Below, one piece after another: positions 51,311-60,140 of a stretch of 64,000 nucleotides of DNA (positions within the stretch are counted from its first letter, which is position 1; every line of letters starts with the position of its first letter). The position numbers and the translations under genes are program-made. Source of the DNA: Peptococcaceae bacterium (GTDB lineage Bacteria; Bacillota; Dehalobacteriia; UBA4068; JAAVYR01). The notes below the pieces were generated by a model. The model was given only the letters and a program-made list of their open reading frames with translations. It searched no databases and was not told the origin of the DNA. The stretch spans positions 1 to 64,000 of the forward strand of contig JAAVYR010000007.1 in the NCBI GenBank assembly GCA_022791255.1, in the 5' to 3' direction.

Positions 51311-52184
51311 AGCCGGTCACCTCCGTTTCACTGATAAAGATTTCCTCCAATGTAAGAGGCAGTATTTCCATAAATAAGGGGTTTAATGCTGAAATTTTTG
51401 AGAGAATATCTTCCGACTCGCCTCGAACAGTCAGGGTATGCAGAGAGCCGCGCCGTTCCAAAGACATAATTTCTAACTCTGGAAAATCTATCTTTTCCTG
51501 GGGTTCTTTGAAAATACATTGGATTTTATGAATGCCCAGCTTCATGCTGTCTAAATCACAGGAGAGTAGCATACCGCCTTTATGTAAAAGGCCTACTCTA
51601 TCACAAATATCCTCTAACTCTCTTAGATTGTGTGAGGCAATGATGGGGGTGAGGTTGCGTTCGGTAACTTCTGCTGCGAATAAGCTTTTTACTCCTTGAC
51701 GGATGACGGGGTCTAGTCCATCAAAGGTTTCGTCGCAAAAGATATAGTCGGTATGGGCTGCAATGGCTGAAATAATGGATACCTGTTTTTTCATACCTTT
51801 GGAGAAATTCTGAATTTTCTTATCTAGGGGCAATTCAAAATTTTGAATAAGCTTTTTGAATTGGGCCATTTCAAACTTCTCATAAATTTGGCTATAATAA
51901 ACTGCCAATTCCTTTGGTGTAATATTGCTGAAAAAATATTGGTCATCAGAAATATAGAAAAATCGTTGTTTTATCTGGATATTTTCAAAAACTGGTTCGC
52001 CATCAATGGTGACACTTCCGCTATCAGGACGATAAATACCTGCTATGATACGAAGCAGCGTAGATTTTCCCGCACCATTGGTACCGATGAGACCAAAAAT
52101 AGAGCCTTTGGGGATTTGCGCTGTAATATTATCTATGGCTTTCATATCGTGGAAAGTCTTATTAACATTGGTAATCTCAATCAT
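51285..52184 (-). CDS. ABC transporter ATP-binding protein, YtrB-like
   Basis: A 299-residue ATPase: Walker A GTNGAGKST, signature NFSKGMKKQ (a KG-M variant of LSGGQ), Walker B YIFCDETFDGLD, and His in ASHNLRELE. It energises the overlapping permease. Four bases after the GntR gene, so one transcript. Confidence 0.95.
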   Translation of the reverse strand: MIEITNVNKTFHDMKAIDNITAQIPKGSIFGLIGTNGAGKSTLLRIIAGIYRPDSGSVTIDGEPVFENIQIKQRFFYISDDQYFFSNITPKELAVYYSQIYEKFEMAQFKKLIQNFELPLDKKIQNFSKGMKKQVSIISAIAAHTDYIFCDETFDGLDPVIRQGVKSLFAAEVTERNLTPIIASHNLRELEDICDRVGLLHKGGMLLSCDLDSMKLGIHKIQCIFKEPQEKIDFPELEIMSLERRGSLHTLTVRGESEDILSKISALNPLFMEILPLTLEEIFISETEVTGYDVKKLLL

Positions 52185-52188
52185 CCGT

Positions 52189-52566
52189 TTAACCTCCGTT
52201 CCTCAGATTAAAAATATTTTGGCATTGTCGCAGAAAAATATTATCTGATATTTGTAATTGACGAGCACGGTCAATTAATTGTTCCAATTCCTTGAAAAGC
52301 TGTTTTTGTTTGTTTTTAATCAAGAAATCAGCAGCAGGCGCGGCAAAGCAGCCTTTTCCGGGGATGGTATAGATAATATCATTTTTCTCTAGCTGTGCGT
52401 AAGCTCGTTGAATGGTGTTGGGATTAATTGATAATTCCATAGCCAGGGTGCGGACAGAGGGTAATTGCTCATTGGGGCTAATGGCACCGTTGACGATTAA
52501 ATCTTCAATTTTTTCAATAATTTGTTGATAAATGGGTCGATGGTCACCGTAATCAAGATGGATCAT
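52189..52566 (-). CDS. GntR-family regulator, YtrA subfamily
   Basis: A 125-residue protein with the winged helix PIYQQIIEKIEDLIVNGAISPNEQLPSVRTLAMELSINPNTIQRAYAQLEKNDIIYTIPGKGCF and only a short C-terminal dimerisation tail, the YtrA type. These repress their own ABC operon. The near-perfect palindrome at 52678-52702 next to the start site is the likely operator. RBS GAAGGAGGTG. Confidence 0.94.
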   Translation of the reverse strand: MIHLDYGDHRPIYQQIIEKIEDLIVNGAISPNEQLPSVRTLAMELSINPNTIQRAYAQLEKNDIIYTIPGKGCFAAPAADFLIKNKQKQLFKELEQLIDRARQLQISDNIFLRQCQNIFNLRNGG

Positions 52567-52677
52567 GAAAACACCTCCTTCTGAAAAACAATAAAATGGT
52601 ATATATTTTAAATAGGAAGAAATAAGTATAAAACAGCTAATTCTGAAAAAATTTTTCTTTCGGATTGAGTAGCAAAT

Positions 52678-52744
52678 CCTGTATTAATTAAATTAGTACA
52701 GGTGATACGGTTATCAGTATAATACTAAGATTTCTTTAAATCAA
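52678..52744 (-). promoter_or_regulatory. Promoter and operator of the YtrA-type operon
   Basis: Minus-strand TTGATT (52739-52744), 17-base spacer, TATACT (52716-52721). Just downstream of the start lies a 25-base palindrome CCTGTATTAATT-A-AATTAGTACAGG (52678-52702), 11 of 12 pairs perfect. Position suits autorepression. Confidence 0.75.
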
Positions 52745-53005
52745 GGGGAATGAACGGATTTTTGAGGATGGATTTTGACAGAAATTGTTATTTTTTCTTA
52801 AGGGTAACATATATATACAACGAAAAAGAGATGGCGAAATTAACGGCTACTGTAAATTTTTTCTGAAAAAAGTGAAAATATTTTCAGAAAAGTGACTGGA
52901 AATATTCGCCTCTCTGACCTGGTGATTTCATAAGAAAAAAGGGGGTGAAAAAGAAAATCTGCTGCTTGAATACCCAATCTTTTCTGAAGAAAATCTGAAA
53001 AGTTG
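52745..53005. other. Intergenic region with repeated TTTTCTGAAAA elements
   Basis: Within the 508-base gene-free stretch 52567-53074 there are inverted copies TTTTCTGAAAA (52859-52869) and TTTTCAGAAAA (52881-52891), plus TTTTCTGAAGA (52980-52990) and ATCTGAAAAG (52993-53002) directly before the lactate permease -35 box. Weaker copies are at 52579 and 52641. They look like an operator array; no ORF is visible. Confidence 0.45.
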
Positions 53006-53034
53006 TTGACGAATGGGGGAAAGAGGGGTATACT
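53006..53034 (+). promoter_or_regulatory. Lactate permease promoter
   Basis: TTGACG, 17-base spacer, TATACT, about 40 bases before the start codon. Confidence 0.8.
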
Positions 53035-53074
53035 GACTGTAGTAAATATTTATTTTTATAAGGAGGTAGATCTC

Positions 53075-54691
53075 ATGGAAGGTATTGCTAGTATGGCAAG
53101 TCTCGGTTTGCCAGAGATGTCAATCGTAACATGGATCCTCGCTTTGTCTCCAGTACTCGTCTGCTTAGTATTGATGATGTTCTGTAACATGAGCGGTGGC
53201 CGTGCAGGGATGTTATCCTGGTTGGTATCTATGGCAGTTGCCAGCTTCTGCTTTGGTGGCGGTGTTGACATCTTAGCATCTGGTACTTTGAAAGGTCTTT
53301 GGACCACAATCATGGTATTGTACATTATTTGGAGCTCCATGTTCCTGTACAATATCGTAAACAGCACTGGTAGTTTTAAAGTTATTGGTGGCATGTTCAC
53401 TAAACTCACAAACGGTAACAGATTATTGCAATTATTGATTTTAGGTTGGGTTTTCCCAAGTTTTATTCAAGGTGTTTGTGGTTTCGGTGTACCTGTAGCA
53501 GTAGCTGCTCCTTTGCTCTTAGGTTTGGGCTTTAACCCACTCCTCTCTGTTATCACTCCGTTGTTAGGTCACTCCTGGGGGATTACATTCGGTTCCTTGG
53601 GTGCTTCCTACTCCGTATTGCTCCAAATGAGCCCTGTAGAACCTGATCGTATGGCTTGGATTGGTTCCTTGTTTATCGCATTCGGTGGTTTGTTAGTAGG
53701 TCTCTGCATCATCCACTTCTACGGCGGTTTCAAAGGTATGGCTGAAGGTATGCCTGCTATGCTCTTCTTGATGGGCGTTATGGCTATCGGCTTGATTGTA
53801 ATGTGCCGGTTCGTATCTGCATATGTAGCTACATTCGTAGCTGGTGCTGCTGGTTTGATTTTAGGTAGCTTGGTATTGCCAAAACTTCCTATGTATCGTC
53901 CAGATCCAAATGCAGAACCTGCACCTGTTGATCCTGAAAGTGAAAAATTCTCTTTCTTGACAGCTTTCTCTGCTTACTTGATTTTGATTGTAGTTGTATT
54001 GGCTGCATACTTAATCGCTCCTTTGAAAGCTGCTTTGGAAACTGTTGTTGTAGGTCTTCCTTTCCCAGAAACAGCTATCAGCTATGGTTACACCAATGCT
54101 GCTACTGCTAAATATTCTGGTTTGAAACTCTTGACAACACCTGGTACTTTGATTGTTATTTCTTCTATCTTAGCTATCTTGTTCTACAAGATGAAAGGTG
54201 TATTGCCTGCAGGTGCTGTGGGTCAATCCTTAGCTAACACTGCAAAACAATCTATCGGTGCTACCACCACAGTTATGACCATGACCATGATGGCTGTAAT
54301 CATGACTGAAGCTGGTATGACTACATACGTTGCTTATGGTATCGCTATGTCTACTGGTAAATTGTTTGCTATCTTCTCCCCATTCATCGCATTACTTGGT
54401 GGTTTCGTAACCAGTTCTGGTACTTCCTCCAACGTATTGTTCACTGGCTTGCAATACCAAGTAGCTGATATTTTACAAATCAGCCCATATGTAGTATTGG
54501 CAATGCAGACCACTGCTTCTTCCTTAAGTAACTCTTTCTCCCCAGCAAACACTGCTTTGGGTTGTGGTACTGTAGGTTTGAGCGGTCGTGAAGGTGAATG
54601 TTTGAAAGTAACTGGTGTATACAACTTATTCCAATGCATCTGCGTTGGTCTCTTAGGTTGGGTATCCTGTTATGTATTACATTTGAAATAG
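53075..54691 (+). CDS. L-lactate permease (LctP/LldP family)
   Basis: A 538-residue carrier with about 13 membrane helices. The conserved GVCGFGVPVAVAAPLLLGLGF and LLGHSWGITFGSLG, and near the end TSSGTSSNVLFTGLQ and SFSPANTALGCGTVG, identify the lactate permease family (proton-coupled lactate/glycolate). The track starts at 53003; AAGGAGGTAG places the start at ATG 53075. Codon use is strongly biased compared with neighbours (mostly TTG for Leu, GGT for Gly, GCT for Ala), which suggests high expression. Lactate use or export fits an anaerobic fermenter, but the direction of transport is not given by sequence. Confidence 0.93.
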   Translation: MEGIASMASLGLPEMSIVTWILALSPVLVCLVLMMFCNMSGGRAGMLSWLVSMAVASFCFGGGVDILASGTLKGLWTTIMVLYIIWSSMFLYNIVNSTGSFKVIGGMFTKLTNGNRLLQLLILGWVFPSFIQGVCGFGVPVAVAAPLLLGLGFNPLLSVITPLLGHSWGITFGSLGASYSVLLQMSPVEPDRMAWIGSLFIAFGGLLVGLCIIHFYGGFKGMAEGMPAMLFLMGVMAIGLIVMCRFVSAYVATFVAGAAGLILGSLVLPKLPMYRPDPNAEPAPVDPESEKFSFLTAFSAYLILIVVVLAAYLIAPLKAALETVVVGLPFPETAISYGYTNAATAKYSGLKLLTTPGTLIVISSILAILFYKMKGVLPAGAVGQSLANTAKQSIGATTTVMTMTMMAVIMTEAGMTTYVAYGIAMSTGKLFAIFSPFIALLGGFVTSSGTSSNVLFTGLQYQVADILQISPYVVLAMQTTASSLSNSFSPANTALGCGTVGLSGREGECLKVTGVYNLFQCICVGLLGWVSCYVLHLK

Positions 54692-54709
54692 TAAAGGAGG
54701 AAATACAAC

Positions 54710-54892
54710 ATGGGTGAAAAGAAATCTTTAAAAGCTAAATACGGCTTACAAGGTAAATTGATTGGCTGTGTTTTGATGTGGGTTGTATTCTTCATTTTAC
54801 ATGCAGCTTTGAATAGCGGCAGCCAAAGCGCTATGATTGGCGGTTTGGTAGCTATGGGTGTTGCTGGTGCAGTAGTAGCTTACTTCTGCTAA
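54710..54892 (+). CDS. Small membrane protein linked to the lactate permease
   Basis: A 60-residue protein with two membrane helices (LIGCVLMWVVFFILHAAL and AMIGGLVAMGVAGAVVAYF) after a basic N-terminus. Strong RBS AAAGGAGGAAA, 19 bases after the permease stop, with the same biased codon use, and followed by the shared terminator. A small subunit or stabiliser of the carrier is a reasonable guess; I know no named family. Confidence 0.85.
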   Translation: MGEKKSLKAKYGLQGKLIGCVLMWVVFFILHAALNSGSQSAMIGGLVAMGVAGAVVAYFC

Positions 54893-54915
54893 TCAGCCCG
54901 CAAGCTTTATAAACA

Positions 54916-54951
54916 AAAGGGAGATAGGATTTTATCCTATCTCCCTTTTTT
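54916..54951 (+). terminator. Terminator of the lactate permease operon
   Basis: Perfect 12-bp stem GGGAGATAGGAT/ATCCTATCTCCC with TTT loop, A4 before and T6 after. Confidence 0.94.
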
Positions 54952-54999
54952 ATTGATTTATAAAAAGTATCAATTACTTGTCATTCTGGTGATTTGTAT

Positions 55000-56316
55000 T
55001 TAATCATCTAGCTGGTGGATAACTAAACCAGATAATAGTTTTGGGTAGAAGAAGGTAGATTTTTGCGGCATTTTATTGCCAGAGTTTGCCACATCTATCA
55101 TTTGTTGTATTTGGGTCATATTAACAAAGAGTGCTAGAATGCCTTGCCCTTTGTCGACTGCTTCTACTGGTTCGAAATTATTTCGTGCATAGGATACGTA
55201 GCCTTCTGTTGCTAATTGGTCTGGACCAATATGCAGCAACGGCTCTATAATCAGACCATGTAAAATGCTGATATCTAGCTTACGCCACTCTGTAGAGTGT
55301 TCTGGTGCATAGTGGTTAATAGCGTCAGGATTTTTTAGCTGTAATAGGTAAAATTGATTTTCTCCGCTATAGAGGCCAAAAGTTGGCTGTTGTTTACCTT
55401 TTTCTTCCATTTGGAGGATTAATGTGTTTAGGTTTTCTTCTTTGTTGCCTGTATTGCCTGTTTGAATAGGGGAGACTGTAAAGTCTTTTTCTAATTGGTT
55501 CACGAAGGTGTCTAGTGAAAAATTATCACATTTTTCAATAATGCGATGAGTAGGGAGAATGTATAACCCTTCATCGTAGCAATTGCTGAGGGAAACCAGC
55601 AGATAATCGCAGCCTGTTTTGCCTTGTTGGAGTGCTTCTTCTGCAAAGGTGCTGGCTGTCTCATAACGATGATGGCCATCGGCTATGTAAATGGGTAAAT
55701 TTGCTAAGGATTTTATGATTTCGTTGATAACGACTTCATTATCAATAACCCAGATACGATGGCGCTCATTTAAGCAGTCTATGATGTCGATATTCGGTTC
55801 GCCCTTTTCAGCGGCAGCATTGGCAAGGATTTCTTCAACTCTTCTGCTTTCTTGATGGTAAACGCCGAAAATGGGACTGAAATTTGCCCGTGTATATTGT
55901 AATAGTTTTAATCGTTGGGATTTGTGCCATGGTAGTGTCTGTTCGTGAGGGATAACATTTCCAGTTTGATATCCTTCTGCTTTCATGGTGCAGAGAAATC
56001 CTCTGCGAGTGCGAGGGACTTCATTGACAATGAAATCCTGCACATAATAATAAAAGGCAGGTTTTTCATCTTTGATGAAAATATTTTCTGCTAACCATTG
56101 CTGAAAAATATCTGCAGCATGACGATAAATCGCATCATCTGGCGTACCAGATTGTCTGCCTAATTCTAAGTTAATAATGCTATTGGTGTGGTTTTTGTAG
56201 AGGTTTTCCATGGTTTCTCGGCTGATAACATCATAGGGGGGAGATACTACTTTTGCCAAGTCGCCTACTTTTTCAGGATTAAAGCGTAAGCCGCGTAAAG
56301 GCTTAATATTCGCCAT
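55000..56316 (-). CDS. DUF1015-family protein
   Basis: A 438-residue cytoplasmic protein of the DUF1015/COG4198 family: IKPLRGLRFNPEKVGDLAKVVSPPYDVIS at the N-terminus, later PIYIADGHHRYETA with the invariant GHHR. Function is not established; in other anaerobes it is often near serA/serC-type genes, but not here. The track starts at 56511; AAAGAAGGTGAC before ATG 56316 is the real start. Confidence 0.9.
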   Translation of the reverse strand: MANIKPLRGLRFNPEKVGDLAKVVSPPYDVISRETMENLYKNHTNSIINLELGRQSGTPDDAIYRHAADIFQQWLAENIFIKDEKPAFYYYVQDFIVNEVPRTRRGFLCTMKAEGYQTGNVIPHEQTLPWHKSQRLKLLQYTRANFSPIFGVYHQESRRVEEILANAAAEKGEPNIDIIDCLNERHRIWVIDNEVVINEIIKSLANLPIYIADGHHRYETASTFAEEALQQGKTGCDYLLVSLSNCYDEGLYILPTHRIIEKCDNFSLDTFVNQLEKDFTVSPIQTGNTGNKEENLNTLILQMEEKGKQQPTFGLYSGENQFYLLQLKNPDAINHYAPEHSTEWRKLDISILHGLIIEPLLHIGPDQLATEGYVSYARNNFEPVEAVDKGQGILALFVNMTQIQQMIDVANSGNKMPQKSTFFYPKLLSGLVIHQLDD

Positions 56317-56365
56317 TTTGTCACCTTCTTTTAGGTATTTATGTAAAGACAATTCTTCTATCTTT

Positions 56366-56394
56366 ATTCTAGCTGATTTTTCTTGAAATAACAA
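56366..56394 (-). promoter_or_regulatory. Promoter of the DUF1015 gene
   Basis: Minus-strand TTGTTA, 17-base spacer, TAGAAT, about 50 bases before the start. Confidence 0.5.
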
Positions 56395-56552
56395 CCGTTT
56401 CCTCTGGTTCCTTTGCAGTATTGCTATCTTGTGTGTGATTATTGGCAGGGAAATAATGCTTTTTGTCGAAATAGTAATTATTTTACTGCAAGCTAGATAA
56501 GTAGTTGGCAAGTGGTCGATGACGATTGATGAGAAAATGAGGACTGATTAAT

Positions 56553-58088
56553 ATGTTGGCAATTATAAAAAGCTGTGCTGTTTTTGGTATGGATAGCTAT
56601 CAGGTGCAGGTAGAAGTGGATGTAAGCACTGGACTTCCTGCTTTTGATATTGTAGGACTTCCTGACGCCTCTGTACGGGAAAGTAAAGAACGGGTACGGA
56701 CGGCTATTCGCAATGCTGGGTTTGAATTTCCTGGAAAGCGTATTACCGTAAACTTAGCGCCTGCAGATCGGAAAAAGGCTGGTGCTATTTTTGATTTACC
56801 TATTGCGGTAGGTATCCTAGCTGCTACAGAACAAATTGTTACAGAAGAAAAGCTTGCGAAAAGTTGTTTGGTGGGAGAACTATCGTTAGAGAGTATGGTG
56901 CGGCCTGTGCCGGGGGGCTTGGTAATGGCATCAGGGCTTTCTGATGAGGTAGAAAACTTCTTTGTGCCTATGGAAAATGGTCGGGAAGCTGCTATTGGCA
57001 GTGTGCGAGCGAATATTTATGGTATTGAGTCTTTAGGACAAGTAGTGGCGGTGCTCAATGGAGAAAAAAGCCTGCAGCCGGTAGAAATCAATATGGATGA
57101 AATCCTTATGGATGGAGAACAGGCAGGACTACCCGATATGGCAGATGTAAAGGGGCAATCTGGTGCGAAACGGGCTATGGAAATTGCAGCTGCTGGTGGT
57201 CATAACTTACTCTTTATTGGTTCTCCGGGGTCTGGGAAAACAATGCTTGCACGGCGTATGCCTTCTATTTTGCCGCCTTTTACCCAGGAGGAAAGTCTTT
57301 ATGTAACGAAAATCTATAGCGTAGCAGGCCTATTACCACCAGAACAGGGGCTTTTGACCCAACGGCCATTTCGGGCGCCTCATCACAGTGCGTCAGGGGC
57401 CAGTGTCATTGGCGGGGGGCGGATACCTGCACCGGGAGAGGTAAGCTTAGCCACGGGCGGTGTGCTCTTCTTAGATGAAATGCCAGAATTTAAAAGGGAA
57501 GTATTAGAAGCCTTAAGACAGCCCTTAGAAGACAGGATGGTGACAGTATCTAGAGTGAGCGGCAGGGCTGATTTTCCTGCTGGATTTCAGCTGATTGGCG
57601 CTATGAACCCCTGTCCTTGCGGGCATTATGGCGACCCCGTAAAAGAATGCAGTTGCACGCCTCATCAAATACAAAAGTATTTTAATCGTATTTCTGGTCC
57701 TCTTTTGGATCGTATTGATTTACATGTGGATGTGCCACGAGTGCAGTATCAGGAAATTGCAGAACAATCTATGAGTGAAAGTTCTGCGGAAATTCGTAAG
57801 CGGGTGGTAGCTGCACGCAATATTCAGCTGGCAAGATTTGCTGGAGATGGTATTACTTGTAATGCGCAAATGGAGCGTAAGCACATTATTAAATATTGTG
57901 ACATGACGGATATTGCGGAACAGATTTTGGCAGAAGCCTTTAAAGTATTGGGCTTAAGTGCTCGCGGCTATGACCGTATCTTAAAGGTGGCTAGGACCAT
58001 TGCAGATTTGGGCGGTGCGGAAATGATAGATATGGAGCACATCGCAGAAGCTATCCAATATCGCAGGCTAGACCGAAAAGAAATGTAA
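56553..58088 (+). CDS. comM: YifB/ComM-family AAA+ ATPase
   Basis: A 511-residue Mg-chelatase-like ATPase: N-terminal Lon-like domain (VSTGLPAFDIVGLPDASVRESKERVR), Walker A GSPGSGKTM, Walker B VLFLDEMPEF, and the C-terminal Mg_chelatase_C part with GLSARGYDRILKVARTIADL. ComM is a branch-migration helicase that helps integrate DNA taken up in natural transformation; in many genomes it is next to dprA, which lies 5 kb downstream here. Confidence 0.95.
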   Translation: MLAIIKSCAVFGMDSYQVQVEVDVSTGLPAFDIVGLPDASVRESKERVRTAIRNAGFEFPGKRITVNLAPADRKKAGAIFDLPIAVGILAATEQIVTEEKLAKSCLVGELSLESMVRPVPGGLVMASGLSDEVENFFVPMENGREAAIGSVRANIYGIESLGQVVAVLNGEKSLQPVEINMDEILMDGEQAGLPDMADVKGQSGAKRAMEIAAAGGHNLLFIGSPGSGKTMLARRMPSILPPFTQEESLYVTKIYSVAGLLPPEQGLLTQRPFRAPHHSASGASVIGGGRIPAPGEVSLATGGVLFLDEMPEFKREVLEALRQPLEDRMVTVSRVSGRADFPAGFQLIGAMNPCPCGHYGDPVKECSCTPHQIQKYFNRISGPLLDRIDLHVDVPRVQYQEIAEQSMSESSAEIRKRVVAARNIQLARFAGDGITCNAQMERKHIIKYCDMTDIAEQILAEAFKVLGLSARGYDRILKVARTIADLGGAEMIDMEHIAEAIQYRRLDRKEM

Positions 58089-58220
58089 TGTAATAATGTC
58101 ATGTCGTAGAAACATCTATGAAAACTTGCGAAAAAATAGAGAAATGAAAAAATAATGGTGGTAAGCCAACCTGCTTCTTGATATATATAAGAGGAGATGA
58201 CAAGGGAAGGGTGACTCGGC

Positions 58221-59174
58221 ATGTTTTTTCGTGTGTTTTCAGTCAGAAAGAATGGGAGAAAGTTATATTTTGCCATTCTTTTTTTAATGACAATAGGAAG
58301 TGTTTTTCTGTTTGGCCATCGTTATGGCACAGTGGGGAAACAGGATGATAATCAGGTATTAGCCATTGTGACGATGGACGCTCCGCTAGATATCTGGTTG
58401 GGCGGTGAGGAATTTCGTCTGCTGACAGGCGTCGCAGATAATGAATTATTGCTAGGCAAAGATGTTATATCCCAAAGAAGAAGAGCAGCCCAAATAGACA
58501 GCACTATACGGCAGGTGGCTGCAGGAGAAAAATCATTTCAGTCTTTGGGGGAAGACAGGATTTTTCGCAGCAGCAATGTAGAGAAAAAGCAAATCGCCCT
58601 TACCTTTGATGACGGGCCTAATGAAAGATGGACCGAAAAATATTTGAATTTATTAGAGGAAAAAGAAATCAAAGCTTCCTTTTTTATGTTGGGTAAAAAT
58701 GCCAAAAACCACCCAGAACTAGTGCAAAAAGTAGCAGCTGCAGGCCATGATATTGGCATTCATTCTTATGACCATGCTGATTTAAAAAGAGAGGATTATA
58801 CCGCTATCCAAGAAGATTTAATCCAATCTCAGGATACCATTGCAAGTATTACCGGTGTGGCGCCGACGCTTTTTCGTCCGCCATATGGCAGCATTGATGC
58901 ACAGGTAATAGAGGTAGCCCAGGAGCAAGGGCTTCTCATGGTATTATGGAATGTTGATCCGCAGGATTGGCTCCTGGATACGAAAGAAAAAGTGGCAAAG
59001 GCGGTGCTGGATCATGTGGAACCGGGCAATATTGTCGTGATGCATGAAGGGAAAGCGGTGACCTTCGGAGCACTGCCTATGATTATTGATACCTTAAAAG
59101 AGGAAGGGTATGAGTTTGTTACTATACGGGAGCTGGTCTATGAGAGCTGCATGGAGCAGGCAGAGAGAGGATAG
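58221..59174 (+). CDS. Membrane-anchored polysaccharide deacetylase
   Basis: A 317-residue NodB-domain protein. One N-terminal membrane helix (LYFAILFLMTIGSVFLFG), about 90 residues of linker, then the deacetylase: motif 1 LTFDDGP, motif 2 HSYDHADL (H-x3-H zinc ligands), motif 3 RPPYG, motif 4 DPQDW and late IVVMHEG with the catalytic His. It probably removes acetyl groups from peptidoglycan or another wall glycan outside the membrane. Start ATG 58221 with AAGGGAAGGGTGA. Confidence 0.92.
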   Translation: MFFRVFSVRKNGRKLYFAILFLMTIGSVFLFGHRYGTVGKQDDNQVLAIVTMDAPLDIWLGGEEFRLLTGVADNELLLGKDVISQRRRAAQIDSTIRQVAAGEKSFQSLGEDRIFRSSNVEKKQIALTFDDGPNERWTEKYLNLLEEKEIKASFFMLGKNAKNHPELVQKVAAAGHDIGIHSYDHADLKREDYTAIQEDLIQSQDTIASITGVAPTLFRPPYGSIDAQVIEVAQEQGLLMVLWNVDPQDWLLDTKEKVAKAVLDHVEPGNIVVMHEGKAVTFGALPMIIDTLKEEGYEFVTIRELVYESCMEQAERG

Positions 59175-59369
59175 CCCTCTTTTCGCCCAATTAGGTCCAT
59201 TTGACTAGCGTTTTTCCTTGCTATTATAGGCAGAACATGGTATTTTATAAAGGTATACGATACAATATCATTTTCTATGTTTTTGGAGAAAAAAACAGGA
59301 ATAAACTGTTTTTTTACGAATTATATTATGTTAATCTAAATTTTTTATATAAAATCATCGGGGGAATTT

Positions 59370-60140
59370 ATGTTAACCGAGATTGATGGAGTAAGGCTAA
59401 ATTATCATGTATCAGGGCAGGGCTATCCGGTAGTGTTGCTCCATGGTTGGGGTGGCAGCATTGCTTCCTTTGCGCCTGTTCATGCGCACTTGGAAAAAGA
59501 TTTTACTGTCTACTCTTTGGATATGCCAGGTTTTGGGGAGAGTCCGGAACCGCCATGTCCCTGGGGAACAGTGGAATATGCAGCGCTAGTGGAGAAGTTT
59601 TTACAGCAACAAGGCATTGAAAAACCAATCTTAGTGGGACACTCCTTTGGAGGGCGGCTGACCATCCGTTTGGCTGCAAAGGGTATCCCGAAAAAGATTA
59701 TTTTAGTGGATGCTGCAGGTATTCCGCCTCATCGTAGCATGGGATATTATTTCCGGGTGTACCGCTTTAAGGCGTTAAAAGGCGTCCTATCTCTACCGGG
59801 ATTGCACTTGATAAAACCGAAAGTATTAGATTGGTATCGTAATAAATACGGTTCTAGCGATTATAAGGATACCAGTGGGGTGATGCGTGGTTCTTTTATC
59901 AAGGTTGTCAATGAGGACTTGCGGCCGTTACTACCACAAATCAAAGCGTCGGCACTTTTAATCTGGGGGGACCAGGATACGGCGACGCCTTTGTCAGATG
60001 GCAAGCTTATGGAAATGGAAATCCCTGATAGTGGTTTAGTGGTTTTAAAGAATACAGGGCATTTCTCCTATCTGGAAAAATTAGGAGAGTTTCTTCTCAT
60101 CATCGATAGTTTTTTGCAAAAAGAAAGAGAGGCTAAGTAA
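59370..60140 (+). CDS. Alpha/beta hydrolase
   Basis: A 256-residue soluble hydrolase with the oxyanion region LLHGWGG, nucleophile elbow GHSFGG, acid in WGDQDTATP and His in NTGHFSYLE. No signal peptide. The stop codon is directly followed by the ATG of the MurF-like gene (no spacing), so the two are translationally coupled. An esterase, thioesterase or peptidase is possible. The function is probably tied to the neighbouring ligases. GGGGGAATT precedes ATG 59370; a TTGACT with TATTAT 15 bases later at 59201-59227 may be the promoter. Confidence 0.9.
   Translation: MLTEIDGVRLNYHVSGQGYPVVLLHGWGGSIASFAPVHAHLEKDFTVYSLDMPGFGESPEPPCPWGTVEYAALVEKFLQQQGIEKPILVGHSFGGRLTIRLAAKGIPKKIILVDAAGIPPHRSMGYYFRVYRFKALKGVLSLPGLHLIKPKVLDWYRNKYGSSDYKDTSGVMRGSFIKVVNEDLRPLLPQIKASALLIWGDQDTATPLSDGKLMEMEIPDSGLVVLKNTGHFSYLEKLGEFLLIIDSFLQKEREAK

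Noticed and set aside
56317-56511. N-terminal extension of the DUF1015 protein
   Set aside because: The extra 65 residues include the promoter and are unrelated to the family; a good RBS precedes ATG 56316.
59201-59386. 61-residue ORF before the alpha/beta hydrolase
   Set aside because: AT-rich composition, no ribosome site, overlaps the hydrolase start and a possible promoter.
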